Assembly: GCA_026986255.1 (NCBI GenBank)
Contig: JALSOX010000005.1
Span: forward strand, 1-18,495
Direction: 5' to 3'
DNA: 18,495 bases
Source of the DNA: Desulfurococcales archaeon
GTDB lineage: Archaea > Thermoproteota > Thermoprotei_A > Sulfolobales > NBVN01
Below, piece by piece: positions 1 to 7,427 of this stretch; within the stretch, counting starts at the first letter, position 1, and the number at the start of each line of letters is the position of its first letter. Under the pieces are notes generated by a model. It was not told the DNA's origin and did no database searches. It saw only the letters and a program-made list of their open reading frames with translations. The translations under genes and the position numbers were made by a program.

Positions 1-1
1 C

Positions 2-391
<390 letters not shown>

Positions 392-423
392 CAGTAGAAA
401 TAATAATCTCACCATGCTGATGG

Positions 424-430
424 CTTAAAA
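424..430 (+). promoter_or_regulatory. TATA box for the top6B-top6A-deoC unit
   Basis: CTTAAAA lies in the 68-nt gap after the deoxyhypusine synthase stop. An archaeal start of transcription about 26 nt downstream would fall near 450-455, giving a leader of roughly 10-15 nt before top6B. A run of five T (434-438) just after it could also help end the upstream transcript. This is inferred from position and composition only. Confidence 0.5.
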
Positions 431-465
431 GCATTTTTGCTCTTAACATTTCAGGTGGTGTGAGG

Positions 466-2040
466 GTGGCATCTGAAGCTACTGCTGAGAAGTTCAGGGC
501 GCTGACCCCCTCCGAGTTCTTCTACAGGAACAGGGAGTTAGCGGGGTTCAGCAACCCAGCGAGGGCCCTATACCAGGCGGTGAGGGAGTTAGTCGAGAAT
601 GCGTTGGATGCCACGGACCCTCACGGCATACACCCAACTATAAAAGTGATCTTACAGAAAGTCAGTGCTGAGAGGGACAACATATTCAGCGTAAGCGTCG
701 AAGATAACGGCATAGGGATACCGTCCGCCCAGGTACCTAGGGCGTTTGGCCAGCTCCTCTACAGCTCGAAGTACGTCCTTAGGCAGACTCGGGGGATGTT
801 CGGACTTGGCGCTAAGATGGCCGTACTCTACGGGCAGATGACTACCGGCAAATCCGTTGAGGTGCTAACTTCCACAATCACCGCTAAGAACATATACTAC
901 TTCAACATAGCGATAGACGTCAAAACAAACACCCCAATAATTCACAAGAAGGGCGTCTACAGGAAGAATAATGGATGGCACGGAACAGTAGTTAAGCTTT
1001 ACCTGGAGGGCGACTGGACCCGAGCAAAATCTAAGATCTACGAGTACCTCAAACGAACAGCAATAATCGCGCCATACGCAGAAATAGTCTTCGAGGATCC
1101 CGACGGGACGATAACTTACTTCGAGCGGAGCACCCGTAAAATGCCTCCCCCACCAAGGGAAGTGAAGCCCCATCCGAAGGGCGTGGACATAGAGATGATG
1201 AAGATGATGCTGAAAGCAACGAAAACCAAGACACTCCTAGAGTTCCTCGTAAAGGAGTTCCAAAGCGTCGGCGAGGTAACCGCGAGGAGGTTAATAGAGA
1301 ATGCTGGCCTACTCCCCGATATGAAGCCGCATGAGCTAAGCACAGAGGACGTTGAGAGGTTAGTCCGGGTAATCAAGAGTGACGCCAAGATAAAGCCGCC
1401 GAGCGCCAACCACCTTTCCTACGTGGGGGAGGAGATAATTAAAGTGGGCCTAAAGGCGATCCTAAAGCCAGAATTCGTGACCGCAGTTACCCGCAGACCA
1501 TCAGTGTATGAGGGCCACGCATTCATAGTTGAGGCCGGGCTAGCCTACGGTGGTGAGATACAGCCTGAGGAACGCCCAGTCCTCTACAGGTACGCCAATA
1601 AGATACCGTTACTCTATGATGAAGGTGCTGACGTAGCTAGGAAGGTCGTGGACAGGATTGATTGGAGCCACTATGGCGTGACGTTCCCAGCACCACTCGT
1701 TATACTAGTGCACATATGCAGCACTAAGGTGCCCTACAAGGGCGTGGGTAAGGAGTCGGTGGCTGACGTGCCGGAGGTCGAGCATGAAATAGAATTAGCC
1801 ATAAGGGAAGTCGCTCGCAGACTGAAGCGTTACCTCTCAAAGAAAAAGCGTGAAAAGGAAGAGGCTGAAAGGGCGGTGGCGATCGCTAAGTACATACCTG
1901 ACGTCGCAAGAGGCTTAGCGAAAATCGTCAGTAACGTGAAGGAGGAAATGATTGAGAAGGAACTCCTGAAGATGCTCAATATGAAGCTAAAGTCATTCAA
2001 GATTAATTCAGTATCGGACGTAGTGGTGAGTATCGAGTGA
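466..2040 (+). CDS. top6B: DNA topoisomerase VI subunit B (ATPase subunit)
   Basis: This is the ATP-binding clamp of the type IIB topoisomerase that relaxes and decatenates DNA with subunit A. Numbering from GTG 460, the GHKL ATPase fold shows the N motif LVENALDAT (Asn47), DNGIGI (82-87) and the glycine lid GMFGLGAK (112-119). A helix-two-turn-helix region follows (about 240-315, with VGEVTARRLIENAGL), then the transducer domain with GKESVAD, whose Lys431 matches the switch lysine that contacts ATP. The C-terminus is a charged helix (about 440-475) plus a short tail. The length of 524-526 aa is normal. I place the start at GTG 466 because AGGTG (453-457) is then 8 nt upstream; GTG 460 would leave only 2 nt. 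The stop is 4 nt before the top6A start codon. Confidence 0.97.
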   Translation: MASEATAEKFRALTPSEFFYRNRELAGFSNPARALYQAVRELVENALDATDPHGIHPTIKVILQKVSAERDNIFSVSVEDNGIGIPSAQVPRAFGQLLYSSKYVLRQTRGMFGLGAKMAVLYGQMTTGKSVEVLTSTITAKNIYYFNIAIDVKTNTPIIHKKGVYRKNNGWHGTVVKLYLEGDWTRAKSKIYEYLKRTAIIAPYAEIVFEDPDGTITYFERSTRKMPPPPREVKPHPKGVDIEMMKMMLKATKTKTLLEFLVKEFQSVGEVTARRLIENAGLLPDMKPHELSTEDVERLVRVIKSDAKIKPPSANHLSYVGEEIIKVGLKAILKPEFVTAVTRRPSVYEGHAFIVEAGLAYGGEIQPEERPVLYRYANKIPLLYDEGADVARKVVDRIDWSHYGVTFPAPLVILVHICSTKVPYKGVGKESVADVPEVEHEIELAIREVARRLKRYLSKKKREKEEAERAVAIAKYIPDVARGLAKIVSNVKEEMIEKELLKMLNMKLKSFKINSVSDVVVSIE

Positions 2041-2044
2041 GGGG

Positions 2045-3220
2045 GTGAGCGCGGTGTCCTACATGTCAGCAGTAGACGTCAAGGCCCGGAAGAAAGCCCT
2101 CAAGAAAATAGAGAGGGCGTTCTCGAAGTTAGTTAAGGACATACTCTCCGGGAAAGCACCGACGCTAGTAATAAGGAAGAGGACGTTAGCCAACACAGTT
2201 TTCGACGTTGAGAGGGGGTTACTTCGAATCGGTGACGCCACGCTAAAGAGATCATTCCTGAATGCTGGTGAAGCTAAGAAGTTCATGCAAACAGTGTTGA
2301 TCGCGAGCATAATACATGAGGCATTGAAGAATGATGAGTACCCAACGATCAGGGATCTCTACTACAGAGGTAAGCACACCATAAGGTTCAGGGATTTAGC
2401 CACCGGCAGGATAAGGGAGGAGAACACGTGGGACGAGCAGAAGGAATCTGACTCAGTGATACGTGACCTCGAAGTGCTCATAGATATGTTGCGTGAGGAG
2501 ATGCTAATACTAAGCAAAGAGAAAGGTAAGGTAGTGGGTGACATGAGGATAAAGTCCGGCGACGACATAATAGACCTAAGTAAGATGGGGCACGGCGCGT
2601 ACTCCATAGAACCAACACCAGACTTCATAGAGTTCAAGGACGTTAACGCGGAGTTCGTACTAGTAATAGAGAAGGACGCTGTGTTCCAGCAACTTCACAG
2701 AGCAGGTTTCTGGAAGAAGTATAAGGCGTTACTGATAACGAGCGCCGGTCAGCCAGACCGCGCCACACGAAGATTCGTTAGGAGACTTAGTGACGAGTTA
2801 GGCCTGCCCATCTACATACTTACCGACGCCGACCCATACGGGTGGTACATATACAGCGTGTTCAAGGTTGGTTCAATAACCTTATCATATGAAAGTGAGC
2901 GGTTAGCTACGCCCTCAGCACGTTTCCTAGGGGTTTCGATGGTCGACATATTCGGGAGTGATAAGTTAAAGAAGAAACCCTACCTTACGGAGGCTGAACG
3001 CAAGAACTACATAATCAAGGCAACCGACACCGACATAAAGAGGGCCAAGGAGCTGAAATCCTACGAGTGGTTCAGGACGAAGCGTTGGCTAGAGGAGATA
3101 AACATATTCCTTAAGAGGAAAGCTAAGCTCGAAATCGAAGCCTTAACGAGCAAAGGATTAAGGTTCCTCATGGACACATACATACCGGAGAAAATAGAGA
3201 CGGGTGATTGGATTGCGTAA
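2045..3220 (+). CDS. top6A: DNA topoisomerase VI subunit A (Spo11-like cleavage subunit)
   Basis: This is the DNA-cutting subunit of topoisomerase VI, homologous to the meiotic nuclease Spo11. The winged-helix CAP domain carries TIRDLYYRGKH; by alignment with the Spo11 RDIFY motif the nucleophile should be the second tyrosine, Tyr107. The Toprim domain has the metal-binding acidic residues Glu209 (VLVIEKDAVF) and Asp261/Asp263 (TDADPYGWYIY). The 391-aa length is typical. The GTG start at 2045 is 4 nt after the top6B stop, within a G-rich run; GTG 2054 with SD-like GGGGGTGAG, or ATG 2063, are possible alternatives. The two subunits are evidently co-transcribed and translationally coupled, as expected for an A2B2 enzyme. 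The identification is secure; only the exact start is open. Confidence 0.97.
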   Translation: MSAVSYMSAVDVKARKKALKKIERAFSKLVKDILSGKAPTLVIRKRTLANTVFDVERGLLRIGDATLKRSFLNAGEAKKFMQTVLIASIIHEALKNDEYPTIRDLYYRGKHTIRFRDLATGRIREENTWDEQKESDSVIRDLEVLIDMLREEMLILSKEKGKVVGDMRIKSGDDIIDLSKMGHGAYSIEPTPDFIEFKDVNAEFVLVIEKDAVFQQLHRAGFWKKYKALLITSAGQPDRATRRFVRRLSDELGLPIYILTDADPYGWYIYSVFKVGSITLSYESERLATPSARFLGVSMVDIFGSDKLKKKPYLTEAERKNYIIKATDTDIKRAKELKSYEWFRTKRWLEEINIFLKRKAKLEIEALTSKGLRFLMDTYIPEKIETGDWIA

Positions 3221-3221
3221 C

Positions 3222-3923
3222 ATGCCAGCAGAAGTTACTCGGGAATTGAAGGTAATATTATCAGGTATTAATGCGCGTATCGATCAAACACTCCTTAAGT
3301 ACGATAGGTCCTGGAAGGACTACGAGAAATTCGTTGAAGAGTCCGACCCATACAGGTTTAGAAGCCTAGTAGTACCTCCAACAATGGTGCAGTTCGTGGC
3401 CAGCATCGCTAAAACACCCGTAGCCGGTGTCGCAGGTTTCCCCCACGGTTACATGCCTGTCGAGTCCAAGTTAAAAGAAATAGATACTATAGCGGAGGGC
3501 GGCGGAAGGGAGATTGATGTGGTAATTAACGTGATAAACGTTAAGTCCGGTAGGTTTGATGCTTTAGGGAATGAATTACGGGAAGTCGTGGGTCGCGCCC
3601 ACGAGCTCGGACTAGGCATAAAGATAATAGTTGAGACAAGCGCATTAAGCGACGAAGAATTAAGAAAGGTCTCACTATCCGTCGTGGAGTCTGGAGCGGA
3701 CTTCATAAAGACGAACACGGGGTATGGTGCGCGAGGAGCGTCACTGAGGGACGTGGTTCTAATACGGAGATTCGTTGAGGATAGAATCAAGGTTAAGGCG
3801 TCCGGAGGGATAAGGAATGCCGTGGATGCGGCGATGTTTATCCTTGTCGGTGCAGATGTGATAGGTACGTCATCAGGAATGAAGATTGCGGAGGATGCGA
3901 AAAGGATTCTAGAGTTGCTTTAG
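3222..3923 (+). CDS. deoC: Deoxyribose-phosphate aldolase
   Basis: A class I aldolase that splits 2-deoxyribose 5-phosphate into glyceraldehyde 3-phosphate and acetaldehyde, or runs in reverse, in deoxynucleoside salvage. Counting from ATG 3222, the fold begins with ARIDQTLLK. EIDVVIN carries the conserved aspartate (Asp99), GADFIKTNTGY the Schiff-base lysine (Lys163), and VKASGGIR the second active-site lysine (Lys192), which matches E. coli Lys201. The length of 233 aa is usual for archaeal DeoC. A GTG at 3204 would overlap top6A by 17 nt; I prefer ATG 3222 because GGTGAT (3203-3208) upstream is a perfect match to the 16S anti-SD, although its 13-nt spacing is long. It ends 17 nt from the convergent CBS gene. 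Its presence in the topoisomerase operon has no obvious functional reason. Confidence 0.95.
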   Translation: MPAEVTRELKVILSGINARIDQTLLKYDRSWKDYEKFVEESDPYRFRSLVVPPTMVQFVASIAKTPVAGVAGFPHGYMPVESKLKEIDTIAEGGGREIDVVINVINVKSGRFDALGNELREVVGRAHELGLGIKIIVETSALSDEELRKVSLSVVESGADFIKTNTGYGARGASLRDVVLIRRFVEDRIKVKASGGIRNAVDAAMFILVGADVIGTSSGMKIAEDAKRILELL

Positions 3924-3940
3924 GGTAATATTAGATCAAT

Positions 3941-4759
3941 TCACAACGCAACTAGCTTTAGGGTCACGTATCGAGTTAGGTCAGTTAACGTTACGATACC
4001 CTTGACCCTGTTTTCCTCCATGACTAGCACGCCACGTATGTTCTTCTCCACCATTAACTCAGCCGCCTTACCGATGCTTTCCGACGGGTCTACCGCTGGG
4101 ATAAGCGGGCGCATGATGTCGCCGACCCTAACTCGTCTCAGGAAATCCTTTCCGCCGCTGTCGGCAAACTCGTCTATGATGTCCACGAGCGCGTTCATAA
4201 GCTCGGTTAACGTAACTATGCCCACCACCTCATTACTGGTTGGGTTAATTACCGGCAGCGTTGAGAGGCCTTTATCTATCATGAGCCTCCTCACCATAAT
4301 GAGTGAATCGGTCTCCGAAACTCTGGTAACTGATGATGTCATGATCTCTGTTATTGACGTGTCGTCTTCACGAAGTAGCCTTGCAATGTCCCACTTACTG
4401 AAGAGTGCGACCACCTCGCCCTCCTTCTCCGCGGGCACGCTACTGATGCCGTTCTCAAGCATTACGCGGGCAGCCTTCGCCACGCTCGTGTCGTGAGGCA
4501 ACTTGATTAGCGGGTAACTCATTACTGAGGAGACATGTAGCGTTGATACGGGTATCCTAGCGCTCCTTGCTGACCCGATCTTAGATACTATATCCTTCAG
4601 GGTAACCATGCCCTCAGCGCCGCCCTCTCCGTAAACAACGGCCCTGTCAGCGCCGCTCTTCCTTAACACCCTGATGAGGTTGTAAAGTGAGTCGTTCTTA
4701 TGAACGCGTAGAAAATCCTTGGCCCCTACCTCCATGATGGTTATGAGGTCTATCTCCAT
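3941..4759 (-). CDS. Four-CBS-motif protein, fourth of a tandem set
   Basis: A 272-aa soluble protein consisting almost only of four CBS motifs, i.e. two Bateman modules. The repeats start near VGAKDFLRVHKNDSL, HVSSVMSYPLIKL, SITEIMTSSVTRV and RVGDIMRPLIPAV, and close with the usual G-(I/M)-V-T-hydrophobic-(D/E) strand-helix elements such as GMVTLKDIV, GIVTLTELM and GIVTLTDLT. There is no fused enzyme, DNA-binding or membrane domain. In known families such modules bind AMP, ADP, ATP or SAM and regulate a partner; the partner here is unknown. The second motif is the least canonical, with VVALFSKWDIA. Start ATG 4759 is supported by AGGAGG 8 nt upstream, which lies inside the last codons of the preceding CBS gene, so the two are translationally coupled (2-nt gap). 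Confidence 0.9.
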   Translation of the reverse strand: MEIDLITIMEVGAKDFLRVHKNDSLYNLIRVLRKSGADRAVVYGEGGAEGMVTLKDIVSKIGSARSARIPVSTLHVSSVMSYPLIKLPHDTSVAKAARVMLENGISSVPAEKEGEVVALFSKWDIARLLREDDTSITEIMTSSVTRVSETDSLIMVRRLMIDKGLSTLPVINPTSNEVVGIVTLTELMNALVDIIDEFADSGGKDFLRRVRVGDIMRPLIPAVDPSESIGKAAELMVEKNIRGVLVMEENRVKGIVTLTDLTRYVTLKLVAL

Positions 4760-4761
4760 GA

Positions 4762-5610
4762 TTACATCCTCCTGATGGCTTGAATGATGTGCTTCTTCGT
4801 GAGTATGCCCACTAAGTAATCATGCTCATCGACAACTGGTAGTGTCCCTATACCGTTCTTTACCATGACGTCGGCAGCGTGCGCTAAGTCCTCATTCGGC
4901 CTGATCGTGATGGGGTCGGGGGTCATGATGTCCCCAGCCAACGGTAACGTGTATATACGTATGACCCCACCGAAGCCTCTCCCAGTAACTCCGGGGCGCT
5001 TGTAGTACTTGACTCTCTTACGTGTCACGCTTTCCATGTTAAGGAACATTATATCAGACTTCGTTATGACTCCCACAGGCTTATTGCCCTCAGTAACCAC
5101 TACCTTGCCCAAGCGGGTCTCATTCATGAGGTCTATGACATAGTAAAGGTTATGTGTTTTCTGAACCGTCGGGACCTTCGGTTCCATGAAGTCATTCACC
5201 TTCGCCTTCCCGTGATACCTCTCGGCGTATGCCCTGATTAGGTCGGCCTTAGTTATTATGCCTACAGGCTTCCTTGACTTCTCTATAACAAGTAGCGACC
5301 CTATGTTCCTTCGCAGCATTGCTTGGGCTGCTGCCTTAATTGTTCTGCCGGGCTGTATCGCGTACACTGGGTAGGACATGATTTCATACGCCATGATGTT
5401 GGATAATGGTTTGATGTAGCGCTTCCTATTATAGACTATCCTTATGAAGTCACTCTTGCTTATTATTCCGGAGACGTTTCCGTTGCTGTCAGTAATCACT
5501 ACCTTGCCTATGTGGTGCCGCATCATTAGGTTCCTTACGTGTGCTAGGTTGTCGTTCTTATACGCGGTTATTACGGGGCTACTCATGTACGTAACTACGC
5601 GGGGCGGCAT
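4762..5610 (-). CDS. Four-CBS-motif protein, third of a tandem set
   Basis: A protein of about 282 aa built from four CBS motifs, opening at VTYMSSPVITAYKND, AYEIMSYPVYAIQP, KVNDFMEPKVPTV and AGDIMTPDPITIRP. They end in well-kept strand-turn-helix elements (GIISKSDFI, GIITKADLI, GVITKSDIM, GILTKKHII). A basic loop between motifs 3 and 4 (VTRKRVKYYKRPG, followed by a glycine-rich stretch) is longer than a normal linker and could be a contact surface. No other domain is present. Reading could begin at GTG 5619, but GGAGGTG (5617-5623) lies 6 nt before ATG 5610, so I take the ATG. It is cotranscribed with the CBS genes on either side. Ligand and partner cannot be read from sequence; adenine nucleotides are the usual ligands of this fold. 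Confidence 0.9.
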   Translation of the reverse strand: MPPRVVTYMSSPVITAYKNDNLAHVRNLMMRHHIGKVVITDSNGNVSGIISKSDFIRIVYNRKRYIKPLSNIMAYEIMSYPVYAIQPGRTIKAAAQAMLRRNIGSLLVIEKSRKPVGIITKADLIRAYAERYHGKAKVNDFMEPKVPTVQKTHNLYYVIDLMNETRLGKVVVTEGNKPVGVITKSDIMFLNMESVTRKRVKYYKRPGVTGRGFGGVIRIYTLPLAGDIMTPDPITIRPNEDLAHAADVMVKNGIGTLPVVDEHDYLVGILTKKHIIQAIRRM

Positions 5611-5624
5611 AACCCACACCTCCG

Positions 5625-6554
5625 TTAACCAGCTACCGTGCCGTAAAGGATGTCCCTTGCCGTAATTATCCCTTTTAGCCTACCCTCCTGAATCACCAGT
5701 AGTGACCCTACTTTCTTTACGTTCATTATTGACGCAGCCTCACCTATATCGGCCTCAGGGCTTATGGTTAGGACCTCCGTACGCATGATGTCAGAGACGG
5801 GAAGGTTGAGTAGCTCATCTATGGTTTTTCGCTTCAGTATCGTGAATATCTTGTGGCTACCTATGAATCCTGTTATATCCTTGCATGACAGCATACCTGC
5901 TACGACGCCGTCCTTAACTACTGGTAGCCTCCTCACACCAGTGTTTATCATGGTTTTCATCGCTTTACCGAGGCTCGTGCCCGTCGTCACGTATATTACG
6001 TTCTCGGTCATCACATCCTTTACTAGGACGCCCGTCACCTTACCTGTTAAGTACTTTATTAGTGACCTCTCCGTTATGAGCCCAACGTACTTCCCATCCT
6101 TGTCGGTCACAGGTACGGCTCCAATACCGTACTTTACCATTACCTCGAGTAGTTGGGGTAAGGTCATGTCGGTTGAAACCGTTATTGGGTTGTTCCTCAT
6201 TACGTTGTCTACGGGCACGTCTAGCGCGTCGTAGATGGAGTTTAGGCTGCGGCTGAGTATTATGTTGTAGCGAGGTCCGCCACCCAAGTAGTCAATGATG
6301 TCCATACCTGTAACCACGCCGCTTACGAGATCCTTTGACGATAGTATGGGTATCATCCTGTATCCCGATTCATACATGAGCTCGGTGATCTTTAGGATGG
6401 GTGTCTGCTCGGAGGCGACAGGCACGTCCCGTACTATTACTGGTTGAAGTTCGGAGGGCTTCTTATGTATTCTGTCATTGAAGTTCGGGGTTCCGTCACT
6501 GCGTAACCAGCGGTTCCTCTCACGTATTCTTCTATATACATATACCTTAACCAA
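5625..6554 (-). CDS. Four-CBS-motif protein, second of a tandem set
   Basis: About 309 aa. A basic N-terminal arm of some 35 residues (YVYRRIRERNRWLR) precedes four CBS motifs beginning at VIVRDVPVASEQTP, PVDNVMRNNPITV, LVKDVMTENVIYV and PVSDIMRTEVLTI. Motifs 2 to 4 are canonical, with a conserved D/N-V/I-M opening and GLITERSLI, GMLSCKDIT and GIITARDIL closings. Motif 1 is degenerate, with Pro in place of Met. The charged arm, absent from the sister genes, might bind nucleic acid or ribosomes, but that is a guess. The longest frame starts at TTG 6575; however GGAGGT (6566-6571) lies inside that frame and sits 9 nt before TTG 6554, so I prefer 6554. Ligand and target are unknown. Confidence 0.88.
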   Translation of the reverse strand: MVKVYVYRRIRERNRWLRSDGTPNFNDRIHKKPSELQPVIVRDVPVASEQTPILKITELMYESGYRMIPILSSKDLVSGVVTGMDIIDYLGGGPRYNIILSRSLNSIYDALDVPVDNVMRNNPITVSTDMTLPQLLEVMVKYGIGAVPVTDKDGKYVGLITERSLIKYLTGKVTGVLVKDVMTENVIYVTTGTSLGKAMKTMINTGVRRLPVVKDGVVAGMLSCKDITGFIGSHKIFTILKRKTIDELLNLPVSDIMRTEVLTISPEADIGEAASIMNVKKVGSLLVIQEGRLKGIITARDILYGTVAG

Positions 6555-6577
6555 TCCTCTCAGACCTCCAAACAAGC

Positions 6578-7411
6578 CTATTTAAGATAAGCTGAGCAGG
6601 CATCACTTCTATCTATGATCCCTATTAGTTGTCCCTTGTCATTAACTACTGGTACGCGTCCAATATCGTTCCTAACCAGTATCATCGCCACCTCCACAAG
6701 CTTAGTGTAGGGCTTCACAGTTATTGGAGGGGACCTCATAGCTTCACTGACCCTCGCCCCATGTCTGGGGCCGGACTCAGATTCCAGCTCTATCCTAGTA
6801 TATCCTTTACGAAGTAGGTCATGCTGCGTTATGATTCCTACAACGTACATGTCCTTACGCCTGACTACCGGGAACCCACTATAGTTGAGTTTAATCATTT
6901 TCCTCCAGAGTTTGCTTATGAAGTCGTCTGGGTACACGTATTCCACGTCAGTAGTCATAACGTTCTCGGCCTTCAAGCTGTGCTTAGGATGATCCTTGTT
7001 AAGTACCTCCTTAAGGTAAGACGTTAGTGACAGGACACCGACGTATTTGTTCGAGGGTTCCTTGGTGACAGGGACGAACCACTCGTCAAACTCTATCATC
7101 ACCTTAAATGCCTTCTCACCGTCTTCGTCTGGCTTAAACGTAAGTCTGGGGGTGTCCATGACGTCCTTTACCAGAGCGTTTGACCTGGTCGAGGAGAGGG
7201 TCAGCACTTCCTTCCGCTCAATTACCCCTACAAGCGTGCCCGATTCGTTCACCACGGGAAGCATGCGGAGGGCGAGGTCACGCATTAGTGCCCGGGCATG
7301 CGTGAGTAAGTCGTTAGGGGAAATCTTAGGGTAGAAGCGATCTACAAAGGAGAGCACACGCAATTTCACACCATATTTATGATTGGTTCCAAGGCATTTA
7401 TCGTTTAACAC
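6578..7411 (-). CDS. Four-CBS-motif protein, first of a tandem set
   Basis: A 277-aa protein with four CBS motifs, opening at LSFVDRFYPKISPND, LVKDVMDTPRLTFKP, KAENVMTTDVEYVYP and RVSEAMRSPPITVKP. Closings include GVIERKEVL, GIITQHDLL and GIIDRSDAC. It is the most diverged of the four neighbours: motifs 1 and 2 lack several usual residues. The last residues (SAYLK) end directly after motif 4, so no effector domain is attached. The GTG start at 7411 is 16 nt after the rqcH stop and has no clear Shine-Dalgarno sequence (AGGTG overlaps the start codon itself). Later GTG codons at 7369 or 7357 are possible starts. Position behind rqcH suggests cotranscription with it. The function is not deducible beyond ligand sensing. 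Confidence 0.87.
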   Translation of the reverse strand: MLNDKCLGTNHKYGVKLRVLSFVDRFYPKISPNDLLTHARALMRDLALRMLPVVNESGTLVGVIERKEVLTLSSTRSNALVKDVMDTPRLTFKPDEDGEKAFKVMIEFDEWFVPVTKEPSNKYVGVLSLTSYLKEVLNKDHPKHSLKAENVMTTDVEYVYPDDFISKLWRKMIKLNYSGFPVVRRKDMYVVGIITQHDLLRKGYTRIELESESGPRHGARVSEAMRSPPITVKPYTKLVEVAMILVRNDIGRVPVVNDKGQLIGIIDRSDACSAYLK

Positions 7412-7427
7412 CTAATAATACGGTGCC

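Noticed and set aside
422..431. Small palindrome GCTTAAAAGC near the top6B promoter as an operator
   Set aside because: It is six to eight paired bases in A/T-rich TATA sequence and easily arises by chance; no second copy seen.
5764..6234. 156-aa + strand frame (and similar frames at 4002-4496 and 7047-7334) opposite the CBS genes
   Set aside because: Ser/Thr-rich translations typical of the reverse complement of CBS coding sequence; the opposite strand has clear CBS motifs and ribosome sites.
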